This document shows positions 1 to 9,302 of a stretch of 53,287 bases of DNA, one piece after another. A program made the position numbers and the translations under genes. The stretch's first letter is position 1. The number at the start of each line of letters is the position of its first letter. The notes below the pieces were generated by a model that was not told where the DNA came from, made no database searches, and was given only the letters and a program-made list of their open reading frames with translations. Source of the stretch: Pseudoalteromonas sp. H71 (GTDB taxonomy: Bacteria > Pseudomonadota > Gammaproteobacteria > Enterobacterales > Alteromonadaceae); the NCBI RefSeq assembly GCF_001468485.1, contig NZ_LODI01000019.1:3329-56615 (forward strand), written 5' to 3'.

Positions 1-9
1 GGTCAGATT

Positions 10-25
10 TGGCATATTAACTGCA
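10..25 (+). promoter_or_regulatory. possible sigma54 (-24/-12) promoter of the purine operon
   Basis: GG at 11-12 and GC at 23-24 are exactly ten bases apart, within TGGCATATTAACTGCA. This resembles the sigma54 consensus TGGCACG-N4-TTGCW with three mismatches and both invariant dinucleotides intact. Transcription would start near 36, about 100 bases ahead of xdhA. Nitrogen control would suit a purine-scavenging operon, but the upstream activator sites would lie outside the window. A sigma70 -10-like TATAAT at 36-41 lacks a well-spaced -35. Confidence 0.45.
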
Positions 26-136
26 AAGTAATCATTATAATAAAACTGCTTTTTTCTTACTTGCGCAATAACAATACGAAAAAGCAGACAATAAACCTTA
101 TTAAAAACAAGGTGTTAAAAAGTTAAGGGGGTCTGT

Positions 137-1645
137 GTGATTCAGTTTTTATTAAATGACACGCCAATAGAAGTACAAGAATGTTCGCCAAGTCTCACCA
201 TTTTGGACTGGCTACGCACCAAAAAAGGGAAAGTGGGCACCAAAGAAGGGTGTGCTACAGGCGATTGCGGCGCGTGCACAATTTTAGTCGGCGAAGAAAA
301 AACAAACTCAAACGGTAACCCGGTTTGGCACTATCAAACTATGAACAGCTGCCTGCTTTTATTAGGCAATGCACACGCAAAACACATAGTAACCGTAGAG
401 GCTGTAACAACGAGGCTTTACCCAACCCTTGATGACTTACACCCAGTACAACGCGCATTAGTAGAGTGCCATGGTTCGCAATGTGGTTTTTGTACCCCAG
501 GTATAATAATGAGCATGTTGGCGCTTTATATTAATAACCCGAGTTACCCAGGTAAAAAGGCCGCTATTCATGCTTTAGGTGGCAACTTGTGCCGTTGCAC
601 TGGCTACAGTCCTATTTTACTAGCGGTAGAAAAAGCCTACAGCTACGAGCGCAAAAATGAGCCTTACTCAGCCATGGCAGCTCAGTTTAAAGCCTCACTT
701 AATACGCAATATGATGACGATATTCCATTTTTAAAAAATGGCCCTCGCAAATTCTACTTGCCACAAAATGCTAAGCAGCTTGTTGAACTAAAAGCGCTTT
801 ACCCCCATGCACACTTGGTTGCTGGTGGCACCGATTTTGCCATTGAGCTTAGCCAAAATATGCTATTACCCGATGTAATAATATCCCTAAGCCAAGCTAA
901 TGAGCTGTGCACATTAAGCGATAACAACGGTGAGCTACATATTGGTGCAGCACTCCCTTACAGCCAGTTTGTAGACGCTTTTTACAGTTACTACCCTGAG
1001 TCCAAAGAGCTGTTTGAACGCCTTGGCTCTAACCAAGTACGTAACAGTGGCACCTTAGGTGGCAGCATAGGAAATGCCTCTCCTATTGGCGATCCAGCCC
1101 CATTATTAATTGCACTTAATGCCACTCTAGATTTATTAAGCGCAGCAGGCACACGCACTATTAAAGTGGCCGACTACTTTGTTGATTACAAAAAAACAGT
1201 CATTAAAAGCGATGAAGTCATTAGCAAAATTACAGTGCCAAAACGCCCAGACTCGTTAAAGCTTGCGTGCCATAAAATTTCAAAACGCTTTGAAGATGAT
1301 ATATCTACCGTGTGTTTAGTACTGGCTATTGAGCAAACACAAGGCGTAATTAGCAATGCCCGCTGTGCCATGGGCGGTATGGCTGCCATACCCAAACGCG
1401 CCGCGCATATAGAGCAAAAGCTTAATACTCAGCCATTAGAAGTAAGCACGTTTGTAGATGCCGCTAATGCTATAAATGATGACTTTTCACCCATGAGCGA
1501 TGTACGCAGCAGCGCACATTACCGCACTACGGTAAGCAAAAACTTGCTGCAGCGTATTGGTATTGAGTTTTGCGGTGCGCAGCCAAGCAGCAATAAAAAT
1601 AATAACAACATTGCCATTACGAGGATCTCACATGCGTCACTTTGA
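137..1645 (+). CDS. xdhA: xanthine dehydrogenase small subunit (2Fe-2S and FAD)
   Basis: This subunit carries electrons from the molybdenum subunit through two 2Fe-2S clusters to FAD and NAD during hypoxanthine/xanthine oxidation to urate. Cysteines 39, 44, 47 and 72 fit the plant-ferredoxin cluster, and C116, C119, C152 and C154 (CGFC, CRC) fit the second cluster. A FAD-binding segment with [11 protein letters not shown] follows near residues 228-238, then the CO-dehydrogenase flavoprotein C-terminal domain. The 502-residue length matches bacterial XdhA. The start is GTG, chosen because AAGGGGG lies a few bases upstream. Its 3' end overlaps xdhB by 14 bases, so the two are probably translationally coupled. 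Confidence 0.95.
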   Translation: MIQFLLNDTPIEVQECSPSLTILDWLRTKKGKVGTKEGCATGDCGACTILVGEEKTNSNGNPVWHYQTMNSCLLLLGNAHAKHIVTVEAVTTRLYPTLDDLHPVQRALVECHGSQCGFCTPGIIMSMLALYINNPSYPGKKAAIHALGGNLCRCTGYSPILLAVEKAYSYERKNEPYSAMAAQFKASLNTQYDDDIPFLKNGPRKFYLPQNAKQLVELKALYPHAHLVAGGTDFAIELSQNMLLPDVIISLSQANELCTLSDNNGELHIGAALPYSQFVDAFYSYYPESKELFERLGSNQVRNSGTLGGSIGNASPIGDPAPLLIALNATLDLLSAAGTRTIKVADYFVDYKKTVIKSDEVISKITVPKRPDSLKLACHKISKRFEDDISTVCLVLAIEQTQGVISNARCAMGGMAAIPKRAAHIEQKLNTQPLEVSTFVDAANAINDDFSPMSDVRSSAHYRTTVSKNLLQRIGIEFCGAQPSSNKNNNNIAITRISHASL

Positions 1646-3971
1646 AATGGATAAACTAAAAGCCCAAGGCGGAAGTGTTGGCCAATCTAAGTATCACGAA
1701 AGCGCAATAAAACAAGTATGTGGTAATGCAAACTACGCAGACGATAACCCTGAGCCCCATGGCTGCTTACACGCCTACCCTGTACTGGCGCCTATTACCA
1801 GCGGCTTTATTACATCAATTGATACAAGCAAAGCGCTTGAAGTGGCAGGTGTTAAACGTATTTTATCGGCCGATGATGTACCCGGTAAGCTTGATATTGG
1901 CCCTATATTTCCAGGTGATGTACTGCTGACCAATCATGAAATTCAATACCACGGGCAACCGGTACTGGTAGTCGTTGCCGACAGCTACGCCATTGCTCGC
2001 CGCGCTGCTCGCTTAGTGGTTATAGAGTGCGAGCAAATCACCCCCATACTTGATATTAAAGAAGCCATAAAAAAAGAGCATTGGGTAAGGCCGCCCCATT
2101 CACTTAACCGTGGTAATAGCGAGCAAGCCATAAATAATGCAGCTCACCAGCTCAAAGGCGAAATACACATAGGCGGGCAAGAACACTTTTACCTTGAGGG
2201 ACAAATAGCACTCGCTCAGCCCGATAACGATGGCGGCATTCATGTGCAATGTTCTACGCAGCACCCAACAGAGGTTCAGCACTTAGTTGCTAAAATTTTA
2301 AAAAAGCCATTTAGCTTTGTAAACGTAGAAACTCGCCGTATGGGCGGTGCCTTTGGCGGTAAAGAAACCCAAGGTGCACCGTGGGCTTGCCTTGCAGCGC
2401 TTGCAGTTTACTACCTTGGCTGTGCAGTAAAAATGCGCCTTGCCCGCAGCGACGACTTTAAACTTACCGGTAAACGTCACCCATTTTATAACCAATACCA
2501 TGTAGGGTTTGATGAAAATGGCCTAATTGAAGGCGCTGATGTAACCGTAAATGGTTTTTGTGGTTATTCGCCGGATTTATCTGATGCCATTGTAGACCGT
2601 GCAATGTTTCATGCCGATAACGCGTATTACTACCCAACCGCCACCGTTAAAGGTAATCGCTGTAAAGTTAATACCGTAAGCAACACTGCCTTTAGAGGAT
2701 TTGGTGGCCCGCAAGGCATGATCATGGGCGAGCTAATAATGGACGACATAGCCGCTAAATTAGGTAAAGATCCGCTTGAGATCCGAAAACTTAATTTATA
2801 CAAAAAAGGCCGCGACACCACGCCATATCATCAAACCGTTGAGCAGCATATTTTAAAAGATATGATAACCCAGCTTGAAGAGTCGGGTGATTACTGGGCG
2901 CGAAAAGACGCTATTAAAGCCTTTAACGCATCATCCCCTATTATAAAAAAGGGCCTTGCGATGACGCCGGTTAAATACGGTATATCGTTTACCGTACAGC
3001 ACCTAAACCAGGCAGGTGCGTTAGTGCATGTATATAGTGATGGATCAATTCATTTAAACCATGGCGGCACCGAAATGGGCCAAGGGTTAAATACTAAAAT
3101 AGCGCAAATTGTAGCCCATGGGTTTGGTGTTGATTTTGACGCAGTAAGCATAAGCGCAACCCGTACCGATAAAGTACCCAACACCTCGCCAACCGCCGCC
3201 TCAAGCGGGACTGACCTAAACGGCATGGCAGCGCTAAACGCCGTAAACACCATAAAAGAACGCTTAATAGGCTTTATAAGCGAGCACTTTGAAGTAGACA
3301 GCCAAAGTATTGTATTTAAAGATAACCTAATTACCTTTAGTAAAGGCGAAATTAGCTTTAGCGAACTTGCAAACCTTGCTTATATGAATCGTATATCGCT
3401 TTCATCAACGGGTTATTACGCCACGCCTAAAATTCATTACGATAGAGCCAAAGGCGAAGGCCGACCGTTTTTTTACTACGCGCACGGCGTAGCACTCAGT
3501 GAAGTAGAAATCGATACGCTAACAGGCGAAAACACCGTAACCCGCGTTGATATACTGCACGATGTGGGCAGCTCAATTAACCCAGCACTTGATATAGGCC
3601 AAATTGAAGGTGCCTTTGTACAAGGTATGGGCTGGCTTACCACCGAAGACTTACAATGGAATGATAAAGGCCAGCTTGCAAGCTTTGGCCCTGCTAACTA
3701 TAAAATTCCGGCTATTGGCGATACCCCTGCCGAATTTAACGTCAATTTATATAACTCTGCCAACCCAGAAACCACCGTATTTAGATCAAAAGCAGTTGGC
3801 GAGCCGCCGTTTATGTTGGCCTTTAGTGTGTGGAGTGCGATTCGTAATGCCATAAGCAGTGTGGCCGATTACAAATTTACTGCCCCACTCGATACGCCTG
3901 CAACACCTGAGCGTGTATTAAATGCAATTGAGCAAACCGCTAGCTGGTTTAAGGAACGTCAACATGGCTAA
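1632..3971 (+). CDS. xdhB: xanthine dehydrogenase molybdopterin subunit
   Basis: Catalytic molybdenum-cofactor subunit that hydroxylates hypoxanthine and xanthine. Family motifs are present in order: GGAFGGKE, RGFGGPQG, GGTEMGQG, and near the C-terminus KAVGEPPFML, whose Glu corresponds to the catalytic glutamate of the xanthine oxidase family. The frame is open further upstream to 1557, but ATG 1632, preceded by GAGGATC, gives a 779-residue protein of normal length; an ATG at 1647 is an alternative. It overlaps xdhA by 14 bases and xdhC by 8. The product should work in the cytoplasm as a complex with XdhA. Confidence 0.95.
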   Translation: MRHFEMDKLKAQGGSVGQSKYHESAIKQVCGNANYADDNPEPHGCLHAYPVLAPITSGFITSIDTSKALEVAGVKRILSADDVPGKLDIGPIFPGDVLLTNHEIQYHGQPVLVVVADSYAIARRAARLVVIECEQITPILDIKEAIKKEHWVRPPHSLNRGNSEQAINNAAHQLKGEIHIGGQEHFYLEGQIALAQPDNDGGIHVQCSTQHPTEVQHLVAKILKKPFSFVNVETRRMGGAFGGKETQGAPWACLAALAVYYLGCAVKMRLARSDDFKLTGKRHPFYNQYHVGFDENGLIEGADVTVNGFCGYSPDLSDAIVDRAMFHADNAYYYPTATVKGNRCKVNTVSNTAFRGFGGPQGMIMGELIMDDIAAKLGKDPLEIRKLNLYKKGRDTTPYHQTVEQHILKDMITQLEESGDYWARKDAIKAFNASSPIIKKGLAMTPVKYGISFTVQHLNQAGALVHVYSDGSIHLNHGGTEMGQGLNTKIAQIVAHGFGVDFDAVSISATRTDKVPNTSPTAASSGTDLNGMAALNAVNTIKERLIGFISEHFEVDSQSIVFKDNLITFSKGEISFSELANLAYMNRISLSSTGYYATPKIHYDRAKGEGRPFFYYAHGVALSEVEIDTLTGENTVTRVDILHDVGSSINPALDIGQIEGAFVQGMGWLTTEDLQWNDKGQLASFGPANYKIPAIGDTPAEFNVNLYNSANPETTVFRSKAVGEPPFMLAFSVWSAIRNAISSVADYKFTAPLDTPATPERVLNAIEQTASWFKERQHG

Positions 3972-4854
3972 TTTAAATGAGTCGTTTCAGGGTTTTCATA
4001 CTCAAAACTGGGCGCAAGCTATAAACGAGCACGAACAAAGCGGCACTAATTATGTTATTGCCACTGTGCTTGGCACCAATGGCTCCACCCCACGTGGCAC
4101 AGGCTCTAAAATGGTAATAAGCGGCGAGCATATTTACGACACCCTTGGCGGTGGTCACCTTGAGTACGTAGTAATAGAAAAAGCCCGCGAGCTACTTGCC
4201 AAAGGCGAGGCCACCCAAGTGATAGAGCAATTTAACCTAGGCGCAAATTTAGGCCAGTGCTGCGGCGGGGCTGCCACTGTGATGCTTGAGTGCATGCAAT
4301 GCGAGCGCTTTACCCTCGACATATACGGCGCAGGCCATGTAGCACAGGCGCTTATTAGTATATTGGCACAATTACCTATGCGTATACGTTGGATAGATAG
4401 CCGCGCCGATGTATTCCCACCGGTTATTCCAAATAACGTAGTAAAAGTGGTTGATGAAGAGCCAACAGAGCAAGTAAAACGCGCGCCTAAAGCTAACAAT
4501 TACTTAATATTAACCCATAACCACCAGCTCGATTTTGCACTCACACAAACCATTATTAAACGCGCCGATGCCAATTGGCTGGGCGTTATTGGCTCTGATA
4601 CCAAAGCAAAACGCTTTAAGCAGCGCTTAGCCCATCGCGATTTTACCACCGAGCAAATAAAGCAAATGGTCTGCCCTGTTGGGCTTGAAAATGTAACGGG
4701 CAAACTCCCTATGGAAGTGGCTATTTCAATTAGTGGGCAGTTAATTGGCCTTTATCAGGCTATGCAAACCCATGCGCCTAAACGCCAAGGTGTGCAATGG
4801 CGTGCACTTAAAAATGCCCTAATTAGCACCACACAAGAGGAAGTAGATGCATGA
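3964..4854 (+). CDS. xdhC: XdhC, molybdenum cofactor chaperone for xanthine dehydrogenase
   Basis: XdhC proteins bind molybdopterin cofactor, promote its sulfuration and insert it into XdhB. The 296-residue product shows the family pattern: an N-terminal block with GSTPRGTGSKM and GGGHLEY, a CGG segment (QCCGGAATV), and a C-terminal Rossmann domain starting IYGAGHVAQAL. ATG 3964 lies inside the end of xdhB after AAGGAACGTC, and this start fits the family better than the upstream frame from 3922. Its stop overlaps the uraD start (ATGA). The order xdhA-xdhB-xdhC is the usual bacterial one. Confidence 0.92.
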   Translation: MANLNESFQGFHTQNWAQAINEHEQSGTNYVIATVLGTNGSTPRGTGSKMVISGEHIYDTLGGGHLEYVVIEKARELLAKGEATQVIEQFNLGANLGQCCGGAATVMLECMQCERFTLDIYGAGHVAQALISILAQLPMRIRWIDSRADVFPPVIPNNVVKVVDEEPTEQVKRAPKANNYLILTHNHQLDFALTQTIIKRADANWLGVIGSDTKAKRFKQRLAHRDFTTEQIKQMVCPVGLENVTGKLPMEVAISISGQLIGLYQAMQTHAPKRQGVQWRALKNALISTTQEEVDA

Positions 4855-5351
4855 GTAGCTTAAAAATTAATAACCTAAATGAAGCGCAAGCGCACCAAGC
4901 CCTAGAGCACTGCTGCACAGCCCCTAACTGGGTAAGCGGTATGCTAAATACCATGCCATTTGAAAATAAAGAGCACCTATTTAAGAGCGCTCAAAGCGTG
5001 TGGGATAGCCTAGGTGAGAGCGATTATTTAGCCGCTTTTGAAGGCCACCCGCAAATTGGCGATTTATCAACATTAAGTAAAAAGTACGCCGCTACAGCGC
5101 AAAAAGCGGGGCACGAACAATCAGGAATGAGCAAAGCAAACGAGCAAACCCTTAAAAAAATGATTGCGCTAAATAAAGAATACCTCAGTAAATTTGGCTT
5201 TATATTTATTGTGTGTGCCAGCGGCAAAAGTGCTGAGCAAATGCGTGAACTAATAGAGCAGCGCATACACAACACCCGCAGCACAGAGCTCACTATAGCC
5301 GCAGGCGAACAAGCCAAAATAACAAAAATAAGATTGGAATCCCTGATATGA
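4851..5351 (+). CDS. uraD: 2-oxo-4-hydroxy-4-carboxy-5-ureidoimidazoline (OHCU) decarboxylase
   Basis: UraD decarboxylates OHCU to S-allantoin, the last of three steps from urate. The 166-residue length and the HPQIGDL motif (His66, the expected catalytic histidine) identify the family, as does the FIFIVCASGKSAEQM segment, which matches the conserved FxFVVCARGK-type strand. The start codon overlaps the xdhC stop and the stop overlaps the uraH start, each as ATGA, so coupling is likely. No signal peptide is seen, so the protein is cytoplasmic. Confidence 0.93.
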   Translation: MSSLKINNLNEAQAHQALEHCCTAPNWVSGMLNTMPFENKEHLFKSAQSVWDSLGESDYLAAFEGHPQIGDLSTLSKKYAATAQKAGHEQSGMSKANEQTLKKMIALNKEYLSKFGFIFIVCASGKSAEQMRELIEQRIHNTRSTELTIAAGEQAKITKIRLESLI

Positions 5352-5698
5352 ATAAAAGTATGAACAAAAGCCCTATTACTACCCATATACTCGATACCAG
5401 CACAGGCAAACCTGCAGCCAATGTAGCTGTACAATTGTTTGTATACACTAATAACAAGTGGGAATTAATTGCCCAAGGTAAAACAAATAGCGACGGGCGT
5501 ATTACCGACTGGCTAAATACAGACGTAGAATTTGCAACCTTTAAGTTGGTATTTGATTTAGATAGCTATTACAAAAATCAGCCTACTCCAGCGTTTTACC
5601 CAGAAGCGCAAATAACCTTTAGATTACAAGATCAAAAACATCATCATATTCCGTTATTACTTAGCCCATTTGGCTACTCAACGTACAGAGGTAGCTAA
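5348..5698 (+). CDS. uraH: 5-hydroxyisourate hydrolase (transthyretin-like)
   Basis: UraH hydrolyses 5-hydroxyisourate to OHCU. The N-terminal signature ILDTSTGKPAANVAVQL and the C-terminal tetrapeptide YRGS are the two diagnostic ends of transthyretin-related hydrolases, and 116 residues is the usual size. There is no N-terminal export signal. Two start codons are possible: ATG 5348 overlaps the uraD stop, while ATG 5360 would drop four residues. The gene lies between uraD and guaD, two bases ahead of the latter. Confidence 0.94.
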   Translation: MNKSMNKSPITTHILDTSTGKPAANVAVQLFVYTNNKWELIAQGKTNSDGRITDWLNTDVEFATFKLVFDLDSYYKNQPTPAFYPEAQITFRLQDQKHHHIPLLLSPFGYSTYRGS

Positions 5699-5700
5699 CA

Positions 5701-7065
5701 ATGAGCACGCAAAACAATAATAAAATAACCGTAATTTGTGCCAACATACTCGACTTTGTTGACGACCCAGCCATAGCGGGCGACACCGCCCATCGCTATT
5801 TTGAAAAAGGCGCGTTAGTTATTCAAAATGGCAAAGTGGTTAACCTTGGTTACGAGCAAGACATACTGCCAAGCTTAGATAAATCAGCCACTCTTATTCG
5901 CCACGATGGCAAATTGGTAATGCCCGGCATGATAGACACGCACATACATTTGCCGCAAACCGAAATGGTCGGCGCGTATGGCGAGCAGCTTTTAAGTTGG
6001 CTTACCGAGTACGCCTTCCCAACCGAAAAAAAGTTTGCCAGTGAAGTGTACTCAAGTGAGGTTTCAAACCGCTTTTTAGATGAGTTATTACGTAACGGCA
6101 CCACCACCGCATTGGTATTTGGCACGGTGCACCCGCAATCGGTTGATGCCTTTTTTAACGAATCACAAAAACGTAATTTACGCATGATTGCCGGTAAGGT
6201 GATGATGGACAGAAACTGCCCTGACGATTTATCTGATTGCGCGCAAACCAGTTACGATCAATCAAAAGCACTCATAGAAAAATGGCACAATGTTGATAGG
6301 TTAAGCTATGCGGTAACACCACGTTTTGCGCCTACATCAACCCCTGAGCAACTACAAAAATGCACTCAACTATTAGAAGAATACCCCGACACTTACCTAC
6401 ATACGCACTTATCTGAAAACAAAGACGAGTGCGAATGGGTAAAAGGGTTATTCCCCGACGCTGATGATTACTTGAGTGTTTACGAGCAAGCTAAAATGGT
6501 ACGTAAACGCTCGATATTTGCTCATAGTATTCATTTATCTGAGCGCGAGCTTTGCTGCCTTGCAGATAACAACGCGGCTATTTCGCACTGCCCTACTTCT
6601 AACTTATTTTTAGGCTCTGGCTTATTAAATTTAAAAGCCTGTGAAGAGCACGGAATAAACGTAGGTATGGGCACCGATGTTGGCGCAGGCACAAGTTTTT
6701 CTATGCTACAAACAGGTAATGAAGCGTACAAAATTCAACAGCTTCAAGGTCAAAAGTTCTCGGCTTTTAAAGGCCTATATTTAGCGACGCTTGGCGGCGC
6801 ACGGGCGCTGGATTTAGAAGGCACCATAGGAAATTTTGCAATCGGTTGTGAAGCCGACTTTATAGTCATGGATTACGCGGCTACTTCATTTTTAAAATTT
6901 AGAATTGGCCATGCTAAAACACTACACGAGCAACTTTTTGCCATGATGATGCTAGGCGATGATCGCTGTATTGAACAAACCTACATTATGGGTAAAAGCG
7001 TTTATAAACGCGATGATAAAAAACAGTTTACAGCCACCCACACACCGCAGTTAGAAGAGGCTTAA
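5701..7065 (+). CDS. guaD: guanine deaminase
   Basis: Zinc amidohydrolase converting guanine to xanthine, which feeds guanine into the XdhAB step. The metal motif is MIDTHIHLPQTEM with His81 and His83. The guanine-deaminase pattern continues with YGEQLLSWL, then THLSENKDE and GTDVGAGTSFSM (metal-binding Asp). The 454-residue length is typical. It begins two bases after the uraH stop, so it belongs to the same transcript. Its placement between uraH and puuD rather than at an end suggests the operon was assembled for salvage of whole purine bases. Confidence 0.94.
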   Translation: MSTQNNNKITVICANILDFVDDPAIAGDTAHRYFEKGALVIQNGKVVNLGYEQDILPSLDKSATLIRHDGKLVMPGMIDTHIHLPQTEMVGAYGEQLLSWLTEYAFPTEKKFASEVYSSEVSNRFLDELLRNGTTTALVFGTVHPQSVDAFFNESQKRNLRMIAGKVMMDRNCPDDLSDCAQTSYDQSKALIEKWHNVDRLSYAVTPRFAPTSTPEQLQKCTQLLEEYPDTYLHTHLSENKDECEWVKGLFPDADDYLSVYEQAKMVRKRSIFAHSIHLSERELCCLADNNAAISHCPTSNLFLGSGLLNLKACEEHGINVGMGTDVGAGTSFSMLQTGNEAYKIQQLQGQKFSAFKGLYLATLGGARALDLEGTIGNFAIGCEADFIVMDYAATSFLKFRIGHAKTLHEQLFAMMMLGDDRCIEQTYIMGKSVYKRDDKKQFTATHTPQLEEA

Positions 7066-7069
7066 CCTA

Positions 7070-8281
7070 ATGGAAAACTATTTATTTGAGCTTGTTCATT
7101 TAGTGCTTCGTTTTTTTCATGTAATTGCTGGCATTGCGTGGATTGGCGCGTCGTTTTATTTTGCGTGGCTTGATAATAACTTACAAACCCCGCCACAATG
7201 GAAACAAGACAAAGGCATAAAAGGCGATTTATGGGCCGTGCACGGCGGTGGCTTTTACGAAGTGGCTAAGTATCAAAATGGCCCTGAAGAAATGCCCCAC
7301 ACTCTGCATTGGTTTAAATGGGAAGCCTACACAACGTGGATCACCGGTATTTTATTATTTAGTCTACTTTTTTATGTTGGCGCCGATGTTTACCTAATCG
7401 ATAACAGCAAAAGTGAGCTAAGTAAATTTGCAGCTATTAGTGCATCGCTTGGCTTTATTGGCTTAGGTTATGGTGTTTATCGATTATTATGTAAAACCCC
7501 GCTGGTTGAAAACGGCAACGCGTTTATTGCTGTGGTTATTGGCCTATTGGCCCTTTGGACTTACGGGGTTGACCAGCTATTTAGTGACCGCGCTGTGTAT
7601 ATTCACGTAGGTGCCCTTATTGGCACGTGTATGGTTGGCAATGTGTACCACATTATTATGCCAGGGCAGCGCTACATGGTAAGCGAAGTAGAAGCTGGCC
7701 GTATTCCTGATTCAGCACCGGGTTTAAAAGCAAAGCTGTGCTCTATTCATAATAACTACGCCACGTTACCTGTGGTATTTATTATGCTAAGCAACCACTT
7801 TCCATATACCTACAGCCACAGCGTTGGCTGGCTTATATTAATTGCGCTATTTGGTATTGGCATGTGGATACGCCATTACTTTAACTTAAAGCACCAAGGT
7901 ATTAATAAACCTTCGGTACTTATAAGTGGTATTGCCGCTTTTTTTGCCCTCATGCTGGCTATAGCTCCATGGCCTAGCAGCCCAACAAATACAAGCGAAA
8001 GCGCGCCTTTACAAGCCAGCATTACCGACACTCAAGCGTGGGATATAATCAGCAAGCACTGCACACAGTGCCACAGTGAAACACCTACATCAAAGCTTTT
8101 TCAAACAGCGCCGCTTGGCTTTAAGCTCGACTCTATTAATGATGTAAAAAAAGCCAGCACGCTTATTCATACCCGCGCGGTTATAACCAAAGACATGCCA
8201 TTGGCAAATATGACCAAAATGACTGATGCAGAGCGAGAAACACTAGGCTCTTGGCTCACAGCAATTAAAAAGGAGCAATAA
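7070..8281 (+). CDS. puuD: membrane-bound urate hydroxylase with C-terminal cytochrome c domain
   Basis: PuuD-type urate oxidases are integral membrane proteins unrelated to soluble uricase. They oxidise urate to 5-hydroxyisourate and pass electrons to the respiratory chain. The first ~300 residues contain about seven or eight hydrophobic segments with conserved His/Trp (HVIAGIAWIGASFYFAWLD, then HWFKWEAYTTW). The last ~80 residues hold one haem motif CTQCH (Cys331) with a later Met (MPLANMTKM) as a possible distal ligand, facing the periplasm by inference. At 403 residues it matches family length. Starts 4 bases after guaD. Confidence 0.9.
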   Translation: MENYLFELVHLVLRFFHVIAGIAWIGASFYFAWLDNNLQTPPQWKQDKGIKGDLWAVHGGGFYEVAKYQNGPEEMPHTLHWFKWEAYTTWITGILLFSLLFYVGADVYLIDNSKSELSKFAAISASLGFIGLGYGVYRLLCKTPLVENGNAFIAVVIGLLALWTYGVDQLFSDRAVYIHVGALIGTCMVGNVYHIIMPGQRYMVSEVEAGRIPDSAPGLKAKLCSIHNNYATLPVVFIMLSNHFPYTYSHSVGWLILIALFGIGMWIRHYFNLKHQGINKPSVLISGIAAFFALMLAIAPWPSSPTNTSESAPLQASITDTQAWDIISKHCTQCHSETPTSKLFQTAPLGFKLDSINDVKKASTLIHTRAVITKDMPLANMTKMTDAERETLGSWLTAIKKEQ

Positions 8282-8282
8282 C

Positions 8283-9215
8283 ATGAGCGAGCAATTTAAA
8301 CACTACCCGCGCGATTTAGTTGGTTATGGCTCACAGGTGCCCCATGCAAATTGGCCCAATAAAGCCCGCATTGCTCTGCAAGTGGTATTAAATTACGAAG
8401 AAGGCGGCGAAAACTGTGTACTCCATGGTGATGCAGCGGCCGAAACATTTTTATCCGAAATAGTCAGTGCCCCGCATGTAGAAGACCGCCATATAAGCAT
8501 GGAGTCCATTTACGAATATGGCTCGCGAGCAGGTGTATGGCGTTTACTTAAACTCTTTAAAAAATACGATATACCTGTCACTATTTTTGCTGTGGCAATG
8601 GCCCTTGAGCGCCACCCCGATATAGCTAAAGCCTTTGTAGATGCAGGGCACGAAATAGCAAGCCACGGCCTGCGCTGGATTAATTATCAACATATAGATA
8701 AGCAAACCGAGCGCGAGCACATGCAAAAAGCCATTGAGATCATTCAAACACTCACAGGTAAAAAGCCAAAAGGCTGGTATACCGGGCGCACAAGCCCAAA
8801 TACTGCAGCCCTTGTGGTAGAAAATGGCTCGTTTTTATATGACGCCGACGATTACAGCGACGATTTACCCTTTTACAGTATTAAAGAAGGTAAGCCACAG
8901 TTAATAGTGCCCTACACCCTTGATGTAAACGACATGCGCTTTGCTGCGGTGCAAGGCTTTAATGCCGGCGATCAATTTTATAATTATTTAAAAGATGCCT
9001 TTGATACGCTTTATGAAGAAGGCGACCCACAAGGTGAAAACGCCCCAAAAATGATGTCGATAGGGCTGCATTGTCGCTTAATTGGCCGCCCTGGGCGCAT
9101 TAAAGCCCTCGCACGATTTTTAGAATATGCTAAATCGCATGAGCAAGTGTGGTTTGCCACGCGCGAACAAATCGCCGAGCACTGGCTTAAAACCCACCCG
9201 TATAAAAAAGCCTAG
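8283..9215 (+). CDS. puuE: allantoinase, polysaccharide-deacetylase type (PuuE)
   Basis: PuuE opens the ring of allantoin to give allantoate and belongs to the NodB/polysaccharide-deacetylase fold rather than the amidohydrolase allantoinases. The family start (YPRDLVGYGSQVPHANWP), the NYEEGGENC segment and SMESIYEYGSRAGVWR are all present, and the 310-residue length fits. It is the last gene of the operon, one base after the puuD stop, and is followed by a hairpin terminator. No allantoate hydrolase or ureidoglycolate gene follows, so the pathway as seen ends at allantoate. Confidence 0.92.
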   Translation: MSEQFKHYPRDLVGYGSQVPHANWPNKARIALQVVLNYEEGGENCVLHGDAAAETFLSEIVSAPHVEDRHISMESIYEYGSRAGVWRLLKLFKKYDIPVTIFAVAMALERHPDIAKAFVDAGHEIASHGLRWINYQHIDKQTEREHMQKAIEIIQTLTGKKPKGWYTGRTSPNTAALVVENGSFLYDADDYSDDLPFYSIKEGKPQLIVPYTLDVNDMRFAAVQGFNAGDQFYNYLKDAFDTLYEEGDPQGENAPKMMSIGLHCRLIGRPGRIKALARFLEYAKSHEQVWFATREQIAEHWLKTHPYKKA

Positions 9216-9257
9216 TTGTAGTCTATTTAAAATTACACTTTAATAACTTAAAACAAA

Positions 9258-9280
9258 AAAGCCCAGCATAGCTGGGCTTT
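9258..9280. terminator. bidirectional hairpin terminator
   Basis: Ten-base arms AAAGCCCAGC and GCTGGGCTTT with a three-base loop lie between the convergent puuE and subtilase genes. The uridine tract is best on the minus strand (an A run at 9255-9260), so it mainly ends the subtilase transcript, and probably serves both. Confidence 0.85.
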
Positions 9281-9302
9281 GGTTACTCTAAGGGGGTGTT
9301 AC

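Noticed and set aside
1557..1631. Upstream extension of xdhB
   Set aside because: The extra 25 residues overlap xdhA and do not resemble the family N-terminus; ATG 1632 has the ribosome site.
5024..5434. 136-codon minus-strand frame across uraD/uraH
   Set aside because: Lies opposite two clearly conserved purine genes; its translation shows no domain and no plausible promoter.
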